From: an uncultured Eubacteriales bacterium
Lineage (GTDB): Bacteria; Bacillota; Clostridia; Christensenellales; Borkfalkiaceae
NCBI GenBank assembly: GCA_958405585.1
Contig: CATYEP010000068.1
Location: 1 to 9,195, forward strand
Direction: 5' to 3'
Length of the DNA stretch: 9,195 nt
The stretch's first letter is position 1; every line of letters begins with the position of its first letter. Below the pieces are notes generated by a model. It did no database searches. It was not told the origin of the DNA and worked only from the letters and a program-made list of their open reading frames with translations. Shown here one piece after another: positions 1 through 6,344 of this stretch. Position numbers and translations under genes: made by a program.

Positions 1-864
1 ATTGAACGAATCGCTCGGCGTGATCACCAGTACATCCGCAGGTCTCAGATTTTCATTGTTATACATCAGAAAACTCAGCCGATGCAGCATGATCATCGTC
101 TTGCCGCTGCCCGCACATCCCTGCAAAACAAAACTTTCCTGTTCAGGCTTGGTGATGATCTCATACTGCTTTTCCTGGATCGTCTCGATAATATCCAATA
201 TTTCTGACTGCTCTTTCCTCGCTCGCAGTATTTCTTTCAGATAAGGGTCAAAAATGATCTCTTCATCCCTGCCCGCGATCTCCTCTTTGGTAAGATAATC
301 TTTCAGGCTCAGATATTCGTTTTTAAAATCCAGAAACCGCCCGTTCGCCGTCCTTAAAGCACGGCGCAGGATCTGCTTGTAATTGTATTCGTTGATCGAA
401 AATACGATCTGACTCTTCTGATAATATTTTCGGGCAAGCGGCGCACGCCAATCCACAATTTCCAGATTAACATCTCCCTTTTTCCCGATATAATAGCTGT
501 TATAGCCTTCCTTGTCGTCATAAAGATCCATCCGCGCAAAATACGGCTCGACAAAAAAGCCCTTGAATCCCTCGATCTCTTCCCGCCAGCCGCGTATCTG
601 CGCATTCAGACCTATAATCGCCCTATAATTCTCCGCAGTGAATTCACCGCTCCGCATCTGGGCTGCCTGCTCCTGCGCTTCCTTGATCTTCAGCTTCAGA
701 CGGTTGATATAACAGCTCTTCAGAAGACTCATTACGACCCGCACCCGCAGATCTTCATACCTGCGCTGTTTCTCATCATCCAAAAGATCCAGATAAAACT
801 GCTTATCCGGATACTTTCGGCTCTTGATAAACTCGCGCATTTCTTTCTCTGTCATTTCCGCCAT
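1..864 (-). CDS. helD: HelD-like superfamily 1 helicase, N-terminal 288 residues (3' end outside window)
   Basis: This frame is open from ATG at 864 down to base 1 with no stop, so the product is cut off after 288 residues. HelD family members are usually about 700-770 residues. They are UvrD-like ATPases of Gram-positive bacteria that bind RNA polymerase and release it from stalled or post-termination complexes. What shows it: a charged helical N-terminus (about residues 1-85, a coiled-coil-like arm in the family), the family motif DWRAP at residues 138-142, a Q-motif region ending ESFVLQ, and the Walker A GCAGSGKT at residues 249-256 followed by MIMLHRLSFLMYNN. The later helicase motifs lie off the left edge. 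The start is supported by AAGGG upstream of ATG 864; ATG at 855 is an alternative. It has its own promoter and sits just downstream of a terminator, so it is a separate transcription unit from the gua cluster. Assignment to HelD rather than another UvrD/Rep-like helicase rests mainly on the DWRAP motif and the N-terminal arm. Confidence 0.85.
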   Translation of the reverse strand, partial: MAEMTEKEMREFIKSRKYPDKQFYLDLLDDEKQRRYEDLRVRVVMSLLKSCYINRLKLKIKEAQEQAAQMRSGEFTAENYRAIIGLNAQIRGWREEIEGFKGFFVEPYFARMDLYDDKEGYNSYYIGKKGDVNLEIVDWRAPLARKYYQKSQIVFSINEYNYKQILRRALRTANGRFLDFKNEYLSLKDYLTKEEIAGRDEEIIFDPYLKEILRARKEQSEILDIIETIQEKQYEIITKPEQESFVLQGCAGSGKTMIMLHRLSFLMYNNENLRPADVLVITPSDSFN

Positions 865-919
865 CTTTGTTTCCCTTATCCCTTTGCCTGTTATCGTGGA
901 TGTAAAAAGATATCACTTT

Positions 920-928
920 AGTATAGCA
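920..928 (-). promoter_or_regulatory. Extended -10 promoter element for the helD-like gene
   Basis: Read on the minus strand, 928-920 is TGC followed by TATACT, an extended -10 box about 55 bases upstream of ATG 864. No good -35 is visible; that region falls in the T-run of the preceding terminator. The TG extension may compensate. Predicted start of transcription is near 913. Confidence 0.45.
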
Positions 929-935
929 CATATAC

Positions 936-979
936 AAAAAAAAAGAAACACCTTTGCAAAAATTTCACACAGGTGTTTC
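936..979 (-). terminator. Intrinsic terminator upstream of the helD-like gene
   Basis: On the minus strand a perfect 9-bp stem, GAAACACCT (979-971) with AGGTGTTTC (953-945), encloses a 17-base loop. It is followed directly by nine T residues (944-936). It would end transcripts arriving from the kinase gene or the gua cluster and isolate the helD unit. The large loop and moderate GC make it less than ideal, but the T-run is strong. Confidence 0.75.
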
Positions 980-1404
980 AATCTTATACAGAAAGCTGCT
1001 TTTTGTTCAGTAAAATTATTTCTATTAGCAGATTTAAATACTGAGGGGTATTTTTGAGGTGTTTTCACAGGAAAATTTCGCTGACACATTAATATTTCGC
1101 TTGCTATTTGGAGCATCTCGTTTCTTTACATCAAAATAATATCACGGAAAAGCAAAGATTAAAAATGATTCCTGACTTTGCAAATCCCTGCCGAAATCGG
1201 CCTAAAATCGAGGTTGATTTCACCTTGGGGATAACCCACCTTGATTACCGCAGGACAAGCCAGACTGCCACGACAGGGATTGCTAAAATTGTTTATAAAT
1301 TTGCCTCAATAAAATGTACTGCAGAGGTATCCCAATATTTTTTGTAAACTCGATTTTCTTGGCCGTCAAGATTTAACTGGTACATACGAAAGACAAGCGG
1401 TCAA
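980..1404. other. Non-coding spacer between the P-loop protein gene and the terminator
   Basis: This stretch of about 425 bases has no convincing gene. Short open frames exist on both strands, but none has a Shine-Dalgarno or family motif. It contains the palindromic element at 1180-1283 (listed separately) and a small inverted repeat, CTTG-GCCGT-CAAG, near 1358-1370. The rest is AT-rich. It looks like accessory or repeat-derived DNA, but nothing here proves mobility. Confidence 0.5.
1180..1283. repeat. About 104-bp palindromic or structured element of unknown class
   Basis: The element is bounded by a near-perfect inverted repeat: GCAAATCCCTG (1180-1190) and CAGGGATTGC (1274-1283), which differ by one bulged A. 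Inside the left end is a small hairpin CCGA-AA-TCGG (1191-1200). The centre has two copies of CACCTTG about 17 bases apart, and the interior is more GC-rich than its flanks. The layout fits a small mobile palindromic repeat (MITE- or REP-like) or a structured RNA. On the minus strand a 48-codon frame without an ATG crosses it (1305-1162), which I do not regard as a gene. No target-site duplication is evident. Confidence 0.4.
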
Positions 1405-1914
1405 TTACAGGTCAATATCTATTTCATACTTGTCTTTAATAAGCACATAATTTGCATTGTGCTTTTGTGCAAGATCCAAAAAACGTGCATTGTCCTCCAA
1501 AACAGTTTCCATTGTGCATTCATCACTTAGACGATTTTCTATCGCATTGGAATGCTCTTTGATATCGGCAAAATGATTCTTGATATAATCTTCGCTCATA
1601 ATAAGGCAATAGTATTTTATATGCGAAAGATATTCATTTTCAAAATCTTTTGTCCAGTCAAAGGGAATGTAGCAACCTTCAATGATTAAATTTTGCCCAT
1701 TCTCTATGGAGGTTTTTATCATTTCACGAATAATAGGCCACAAACAATCCGTGAGTGCGTTATCTTCTTCTGGCGTCAGTTTAATATAACCGCTGCGGAT
1801 CAGTCCCATTTTCAAGTGGTCGATTGATAAATAAGGAATGCCATACTTTTCAAGCAGCTTTTGAGCAAGTACTGTTTTTCCTGTGTGAGACGCTCCGGTT
1901 ATTAATATGACCAT
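1405..1914 (-). CDS. Small P-loop NTPase, AAA_33 or 2-phosphoglycerate-kinase-like (substrate unknown)
   Basis: The gene encodes 169 residues. It begins MVILITGASHTGKT, a Walker A motif (GASHTGKT, residues 7-14) on the first beta strand, as in small nucleotide and sugar kinases, zeta toxins and phosphotransferases. A second strand, LIIEGCYIPFDW, is followed by a helical lid-like part. Such proteins transfer phosphate from ATP to a small molecule; Clostridia homologues are often labelled 2-phosphoglycerate kinase or AAA ATPase without proof. Two ATGs are adjacent (1917 and 1914). The Shine-Dalgarno AGGAGG lies 2 bases from the first and 5 from the second, so 1914 is preferred. The gene is visibly more AT-rich than guaA, guaB or helD and sits in an AT-rich spacer, which suggests later acquisition. 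It follows a long leader hairpin and is closed downstream by the terminator at 936-979. The fold is well supported; the reaction is not known. Confidence 0.8.
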   Translation of the reverse strand: MVILITGASHTGKTVLAQKLLEKYGIPYLSIDHLKMGLIRSGYIKLTPEEDNALTDCLWPIIREMIKTSIENGQNLIIEGCYIPFDWTKDFENEYLSHIKYYCLIMSEDYIKNHFADIKEHSNAIENRLSDECTMETVLEDNARFLDLAQKHNANYVLIKDKYEIDIDL

Positions 1915-1953
1915 CATTCCCTCCTGCCTTATGTTTTCGTTATCTTGTTTTTA

Positions 1954-1986
1954 ACTATAATACCCTAAAAGGGATTTACAGTTCTA
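1954..1986 (-). promoter_or_regulatory. Possible promoter and small palindrome before the kinase-like gene
   Basis: Minus-strand TATTAT (1962-1957), overlapping TATAGT (1959-1954), could serve as a -10 about 40 bases upstream of the ATG. The -35 match is poor (TAGAAC at 1986-1981, 18-base spacing). A palindrome CCCTTTTAGGG (1973-1963) lies between the two boxes, where an operator could sit. This is weak evidence for a promoter. Confidence 0.25.
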
Positions 1987-2061
1987 TATTTTACCATTCA
2001 CTCCCGTTGAGGAATCGGCGGGGCCGGGTGTAACCTTTCTCCGCCTGTTTCGGCTGAACAT
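1984..2061 (-). CDS. Possible 25-residue leader peptide
   Basis: ATG at 2061-2059 opens a 25-codon frame ending in TAG at 1986-1984. It begins MFSRNRRRKV and is rich in arginine early and in proline, glycine and serine later. Upstream is GGGGAGG, a strong Shine-Dalgarno, but with about 11 bases before the ATG. That Shine-Dalgarno is the 3' arm of the long hairpin at 2069-2132, so folding would hide it. This layout resembles leader peptides that control a downstream gene, here the kinase-like gene 69 bases on. Another frame across the same bases, ending in LNGSEW and a stop, is also open; coding is therefore uncertain. Confidence 0.3.
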   Translation of the reverse strand: MFSRNRRRKVTPGPADSSTGVNGKI

Positions 2062-2068
2062 GAATATG

Positions 2069-2132
2069 AAAGCCTCCCCATTTTTTTTCAAAGCCTTGTG
2101 GCTTCTATGGTTTGAAAAATGAGGAGGCTTTT
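2069..2132 (-). promoter_or_regulatory. Long leader hairpin that masks a Shine-Dalgarno; possible attenuator or terminator
   Basis: On the minus strand the 5' arm AAAGCCTCCTCAT (2131-2119) pairs with ATGGGGAGGCTTT (2081-2069) over 13 bp with one U-G wobble. The stem continues with TTTT/AAAA and CAAA/TTTG after a three-A bulge, giving about 21 bp. The apex holds a second hairpin AAGCC-ACAA-GGCTT (2104-2091). The T-tract on the minus strand is poor (TTTCATATTC), so it is not a standard terminator for guaA2 transcripts. On the plus strand it is followed by TTTTATT, but there is no plus-strand gene to end. Since the 3' arm is a GGGGAGG ribosome binding site, a switch controlling translation or attenuation is plausible. 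Confidence 0.55.
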
Positions 2133-2195
2133 ATTCTATGTTTTTTCTTATTTAAAACATAATATATTCTATTTTATTGAAAAAATCAGGACATT

Positions 2196-3176
2196 TTACT
2201 CCCATTCGATCGTTCCGCAAGGCTTCGGAGTCAGATCATACAAAACGCGGTTCACGCCCGGCACTTCGCTCGTTATGCGCGCCGTGATGTGCTGCAACAG
2301 CGCAAACGGTACATCTTCCACCGTCGCCGTCATTGCATCTTTTGTATTGACCGCCCTAAGAATCACAGGATATGCGAACGTACGCTTTCCGTCTTTTACG
2401 CCGACTGACTTGAAATCCGGTACCACGGTAAAATACTGCCAGACCTTTCCTTCCAATCCGTTTTTCGCAAATTCTTCACGCAAGATCGCATCCGATTCCC
2501 GCACCGCTTCCAGTCTGTCCCGCGTGATCGCACCCAGACAGCGCACTCCCAATCCGGGTCCCGGGAACGGCTGACGGTAAACCATGTTATCCGGCAACCC
2601 CAACGCTTTTCCGACCACGCGCACTTCATCCTTGAACAAGAATTTCAAAGGTTCCACCAGCTCGAATTTCAGATCTTCCGGCAACCCTCCGACATTATGA
2701 TGCGCTTTGACAGGACCGCTTTCCAAAATATCCGGATAAATCGTTCCCTGCGCCAGAAATTCGATTCCGTCCTGTTTGCGCGCCTCTTCCTCAAAGACGC
2801 GAATAAACTCTGCGCCTATGATCTTGCGCTTCGTTTCCGGATCGGCTACGCCTGCCAGCTTGTTAAGAAAACGATCCACAGCGTCAACGTAAATGAGATT
2901 CGCGTTCATCTGCCCGCGAAAAACCTCCACGACCTGCTCCGGCTCGCCCTTGCGCAGCAGACCGTGATTGACGTGCACACATACAAGATTCCTGCCGATC
3001 GCCTTGATCAGCAGCGCTGCGACGACCGACGAATCCACGCCGCCCGAAAGCGCCAGCAAAACTTTTTTGTCTTTGACCTGCTCCCTGACAGCTTTTACCT
3101 GCTCATTAATAAACTTTTCCGCAAGTACGGCATTGTCGATTCTCTCCATATCTTCCGGACGTTTGTTGTTTAACAT
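2196..3176 (-). CDS. GMP synthase paralogue lacking the glutaminase domain (ATP-pyrophosphatase and dimerisation domains only)
   Basis: The gene encodes 326 residues that align from the first to last residue of the synthetase half of GuaA. Visible motifs are the PP-loop SGGVDS (44-49), HGLLRKGE (71-78), KRKIIG (116-121), QGTIYPD (143-149), HHNVGGLP (159-166), FKDEVR (181-186), RQPFPGPGLG (201-210) and the C-terminal KPCGTIEWE (318-326). The class I glutaminase domain is absent, and the short N-terminus with its own ATG and GGAGGG five bases upstream argues for a designed start rather than a recent truncation. GMP synthases adenylate XMP and aminate it to GMP; without a glutaminase this protein would need free ammonia or a partner. 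It starts 14 bases after guaA, so the two are almost surely co-transcribed. Compared with its neighbour the loop before HHNVGG is about five residues shorter, and VDHGLL is VNHGLL. Identity between the two is partial, so this is an old paralogue. Its function is inferred: archaeal-type GuaAb, a partner of GuaA, or an enzyme for a related purine. Confidence 0.88.
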   Translation of the reverse strand: MLNNKRPEDMERIDNAVLAEKFINEQVKAVREQVKDKKVLLALSGGVDSSVVAALLIKAIGRNLVCVHVNHGLLRKGEPEQVVEVFRGQMNANLIYVDAVDRFLNKLAGVADPETKRKIIGAEFIRVFEEEARKQDGIEFLAQGTIYPDILESGPVKAHHNVGGLPEDLKFELVEPLKFLFKDEVRVVGKALGLPDNMVYRQPFPGPGLGVRCLGAITRDRLEAVRESDAILREEFAKNGLEGKVWQYFTVVPDFKSVGVKDGKRTFAYPVILRAVNTKDAMTATVEDVPFALLQHITARITSEVPGVNRVLYDLTPKPCGTIEWE

Positions 3177-3190
3177 TTTTCCCTCCGTAT

Positions 3191-4750
3191 TTAAAAATTT
3201 CTTTTATAATTTAATGAGTCCCATTCGTTCGTTGCAGGCGGCTTGCTCGTGATATCATACACAATGCGATTCGCGTGCTCCACTTCATTTATGATCCTGG
3301 ATGAAATCTTTTCCAGTACTTCAAAAGGAATATGCGCCCAATCCGCCGTCATCGCGTCTACACTGGTCACCGCACGCAAAGCGATCACTGGTTCATATGT
3401 CCGCGCATCACCCATGACCCCCACCGTATACGTCGATGTGATCACTGCAAAATATTGCCATATTTCTCTGTCAAGGCCCGCTTTCGCGATTTCTTCCCGC
3501 AGGATATAATCCGCGTCCCGAAGCGTTTTGAGTTTTTCCTCCGTCACTTCTCCCATGATACGGATCGCAAGTCCCGGACCGGGGAACGGCTGTCTCTGTA
3601 CGACGGAATCCGGCAATCCGAGTTCCGTACCAACGCGCCGCACCTCATCTTTGAACAAATCACGGAGCGGTTCGATGATCTCTTTAAAATCCACCACCGA
3701 AGGCAATCCGCCGACATTGTGATGACTCTTGATCACCGCCGACGCTCCTTTCCCGCTCTCGATGACGTCCGGGTAAATGGTTCCCTGCACAAGAAAATCC
3801 ACGGCGCCTATTTTTTTGGCTTCCGCCTCAAACACTTTGATAAATTCTTCCCCGATGATCTTGCGCTTGCGCTCAGGATCGGATACTCCCTTCAATTTAG
3901 ACAAAAAACGCTCGCCCGCATCCGCCCGGATCAGATTCATACCCAGCTTATCGCGGAATACGCTCACAACTTCTTCCGATTCGCCTTTACGGAGCAAACC
4001 GTGATCCACAAACACACAGGTCAGATTATCTCCTGCCGCACGGTGCACCAAAGTTGCCGCTACCGCACTGTCTACGCCCCCGCTCATCGCGCAAAGCACT
4101 TTCTTACCCGCAAGTTTTTCCTTCAGACGCGCGACCTGCTCATTCACAAAATTTGCCATCGTCCAGTCGCCCTTTGCGCCGCACACCTCATAAAGAAAAT
4201 TGTGCAGGATCTTTTCGCCTTCCTGCGTGTGATGCACTTCTGTATGAAACTGGATCCCATAAATTTTCCGCGACGCATTTTCAAATCCAGCCGCGGGACA
4301 AGTCTTCGTCGCCGCCGTTATACGGAAACCTTCCGGAACACGGCTTACATAGTCGGTATGACTCATCCAGCAAATATTGTCCTTCGTCACACCTGCAAAT
4401 ATCTTACTGGACGAATCATAGGTAATCTCGCTTTTTCCGTATTCGCGCGTATCCGCATGCGTCACGTCGCCGCCTAATTTGTATGCGATCAGCTGGCATC
4501 CGTAACATATGCCAAGAATCGGTATATTCAATTCAAATATTCTCTTGTCCACATCCGGCGCGTCATCCGCATATACACTGTTCGGCCCGCCCGTAAATAT
4601 AATTCCGATCGGATCGTAATCCAATATTTCTTCGATCGTCTTATTGTATGGCACAAGATCACAGTAAACTCCCTGCTCACGCACTCGCCGCGCGATCAGC
4701 TGATTGTATTGTCCGCCAAAATCCAGAACCAAAACTTTCTGATGCTGCAT
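3191..4750 (-). CDS. guaA: GMP synthase (glutamine-hydrolysing), with an atypical C-terminus
   Basis: This cytosolic enzyme converts XMP, glutamine and ATP to GMP, the last step of guanine nucleotide synthesis. The 519 residues show the full domain order. The N-terminal class I glutaminase carries VLDFGGQYNQLIARRVRE (7-24), a nucleophile Cys82 in GICYGCQ, and His169 and Glu171 in QFHTEVHHT. The ATP-pyrophosphatase has SGGVDS at 223-228, and the C-terminal dimerisation domain has RQPFPGPGLA at 386-395. GGAG lies 9 bases before ATG 4750. It lies 81 bases after guaB and 14 before the second guaA-like gene. Its tail is odd: the family normally ends KPPATIEWE, but here it reads KPPATNEWD followed by SLNYKRNF. 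So Ile is replaced by Asn, Glu by Asp, and eight residues are added. That segment lines the XMP site in the family, so activity may be affected. Confidence 0.97.
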   Translation of the reverse strand: MQHQKVLVLDFGGQYNQLIARRVREQGVYCDLVPYNKTIEEILDYDPIGIIFTGGPNSVYADDAPDVDKRIFELNIPILGICYGCQLIAYKLGGDVTHADTREYGKSEITYDSSSKIFAGVTKDNICWMSHTDYVSRVPEGFRITAATKTCPAAGFENASRKIYGIQFHTEVHHTQEGEKILHNFLYEVCGAKGDWTMANFVNEQVARLKEKLAGKKVLCAMSGGVDSAVAATLVHRAAGDNLTCVFVDHGLLRKGESEEVVSVFRDKLGMNLIRADAGERFLSKLKGVSDPERKRKIIGEEFIKVFEAEAKKIGAVDFLVQGTIYPDVIESGKGASAVIKSHHNVGGLPSVVDFKEIIEPLRDLFKDEVRRVGTELGLPDSVVQRQPFPGPGLAIRIMGEVTEEKLKTLRDADYILREEIAKAGLDREIWQYFAVITSTYTVGVMGDARTYEPVIALRAVTSVDAMTADWAHIPFEVLEKISSRIINEVEHANRIVYDITSKPPATNEWDSLNYKRNF

Positions 4751-4786
4751 GATTCGTTTCTCCGTCTTTCGATTCGTATACTTTTA

Positions 4787-4820
4787 CAAAAGAATGTACC
4801 GCGGCTTCCCCCCGCGGTAC
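4787..4820 (-). terminator. GC-rich hairpin between guaB and guaA, weak terminator or attenuator
   Basis: A perfect 9-bp stem GTACCGCGG (4820-4812) with CCGCGGTAC (4804-4796) encloses a 7-base loop and starts 11 bases after the guaB stop. It is followed on the minus strand by ATTCTTTTG, a short imperfect T-tract. It may partly end guaB transcripts, process or stabilise the message, or set the guaB to guaA ratio. No good guaA promoter is visible in the 36 bases between the T-tract and ATG 4750, so read-through probably feeds guaA. Confidence 0.55.
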
Positions 4821-4831
4821 ACTCATTCCCC

Positions 4832-6289
4832 TTACAGCCCGCGAGGACTGTAATTCGGTGATTCCTTCGTTATGGAAATATCATGCGGATGACTTTCCAC
4901 CAGGCTGGCATTCGTGATGCGGACAAATCTCGCATTCTTACGCATTTCATCGATCGTATGCATTCCGCAATATCCCATACCTGCACGCAATCCGCCCATC
5001 ATCTGGAATACGATATCCGCAAGACTGCCCCTGTAAGGAACGCGCCCTTCTACGCCTTCCGGCACAAACTTCTGCGCATTCTCCTGGAAATACCTGTCTT
5101 TGCTGCCCGCTGCCATTGCGCCCAGAGATCCCATCCCGCGGTAAACCTTGAAACTTCTGCCCTGATAAATCTCGATTTCTCCCGGGCTTTCCAACGTACC
5201 GGCAAACAAACTGCCGATCATTACCACCGAAGCACCCGCGCCGATCGCCTTTACAATATCTCCGCTGTACTTGATACCGCCGTCCGCGATGATACGCTTG
5301 CCCATCTTGTCCGCCTGCTCCGCACAGTTCATAATAGCCGTCAGCTGCGGCATACCGATCCCCGCCACAATTCGGGTCGTACAGATCGATCCGGGCCCGA
5401 TACCCACTTTCACTACGTCCGCACCTGCATCAAACAATGCTTTCGTCGCTTCAGCCGTCGCTACGTTTCCGGCTATCAACGGCAAAGTCGGATATTTCGC
5501 TTTGATCTTGGCAACTTCCTCGATAACTCCCTTGCTGTGTCCGTGCGCCGTATCCACCGTGATCACGTCCACTTTCGCCGATACCAAAGCCGCAATGCGT
5601 TCCATCGTATTCGCAGACGTTCCCACCGCCGCTCCGACCAGAAGCCTGCCGTTTTTGTCGCGCGCCGAATTCGGATACTGTATACTCTTTTCAATATCTT
5701 TGATCGTGATCAGACCTTTCAGATATCCGTCTTTGTCTACGATCGGCAACTTCTCGATCCTGTGCTTGCCGAGTATCTTCTGCGCTTCCTCCAAAGATGT
5801 GCCTACCGGAGCCGTCACAAGATTCTCTTTCGTCATAACATTGTCGATCGGCTGATCATAATTACTCTCAAACCGAAGATCACGGTTCGTCAGGATCCCG
5901 ACCAGCTTCCCGTTCTTCGTGATCGGAACCCCGCTGATCTTATAACGTTCCATCAACGCAACCGCTTCGCGTACACTGTTGTCCGGCGACAAAAAGAACG
6001 GATCCGTAATAACACCGTGCTCACTGCGCTTTACTTTGTCAACCTGGCTGGCCTGCTCTTCAATCGTCATGTTTTTATGGATAATGCCTATGCCGCCTTC
6101 CCTCGCCAAAGCTATCGCCAGCCGGCTCTCCGTTACCGTGTCCATTGCGGAACTCATAAGCGGTATGTTCAACGAAATATCATCCGTAAGCTGCGTATTC
6201 AGCTTCACCCCAGACGGCAATACATCCGATGCCGCAGGGATCAGCAATACATCGTCGAATGTCAATCCTTCCTGCACAATCTTGTTCAT
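4832..6289 (-). CDS. guaB: IMP dehydrogenase
   Basis: This enzyme oxidises IMP to XMP with NAD+, the committed step towards GMP, in the cytosol. The 485 residues include the start LTFDDVLLIPAASDVLPS (9-26), the SSAMDTVTES region (46-55), a tandem CBS pair (about 95-205), the nucleophile Cys303 in GPGSICTTRIV, the IMP phosphate-binding strand IADGGIKYSGD (334-344), the flap YRGMGSLGAM (383-392) and EGRVPYRG (414-421). Length and motifs are normal. Two ATGs are in frame (6295 and 6289). GAGGAG abuts the first and lies 6 bases from the second, so 6289 is chosen. The product of this gene is the substrate of guaA downstream. It follows the unknown membrane protein gene by 55 bases and could be read from that promoter or from a weak local one. 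Confidence 0.97.
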   Translation of the reverse strand: MNKIVQEGLTFDDVLLIPAASDVLPSGVKLNTQLTDDISLNIPLMSSAMDTVTESRLAIALAREGGIGIIHKNMTIEEQASQVDKVKRSEHGVITDPFFLSPDNSVREAVALMERYKISGVPITKNGKLVGILTNRDLRFESNYDQPIDNVMTKENLVTAPVGTSLEEAQKILGKHRIEKLPIVDKDGYLKGLITIKDIEKSIQYPNSARDKNGRLLVGAAVGTSANTMERIAALVSAKVDVITVDTAHGHSKGVIEEVAKIKAKYPTLPLIAGNVATAEATKALFDAGADVVKVGIGPGSICTTRIVAGIGMPQLTAIMNCAEQADKMGKRIIADGGIKYSGDIVKAIGAGASVVMIGSLFAGTLESPGEIEIYQGRSFKVYRGMGSLGAMAAGSKDRYFQENAQKFVPEGVEGRVPYRGSLADIVFQMMGGLRAGMGYCGMHTIDEMRKNARFVRITNASLVESHPHDISITKESPNYSPRGL

Positions 6290-6314
6290 AAGCATCTCCT
6301 CTTCTTTATTCTCT

Positions 6315-6344
6315 ATTTTAGGTAAAACTAAGACAAATTAAATA
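6315..6344 (-). promoter_or_regulatory. Possible guaB promoter
   Basis: Minus-strand TAAAAT (6320-6315) is a good -10 about 25 bases upstream of ATG 6289. The -35 candidate TATTTA (6344-6339, 18-base spacing) is poor and abuts the stop codon of the preceding gene. No purine riboswitch fold was recognised between it and guaB; the leader would be too short for one. Confidence 0.3.

Noticed and set aside
913..1116. Minus-strand 67-codon open frame
   Set aside because: It has no Shine-Dalgarno, runs through the terminator stem and its T-run, and has no recognisable domain.
1108..1347. Plus-strand 79-codon open frame across the palindromic element
   Set aside because: No ribosome binding site, no motif, and it covers inverted repeats that are better explained as a structured or mobile element.
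3332..4477. Long plus-strand open frame of 381 codons opposite guaA
   Set aside because: It lies wholly opposite a full-length conserved gene, is rich in Arg, His and Phe as expected from antisense reading, and has no family motif.
4883..6325. Long plus-strand open frame of 480 codons opposite guaB
   Set aside because: It is the reverse of the guaB coding strand; its composition (many Arg, His, Phe) and lack of domains mark it as a shadow.
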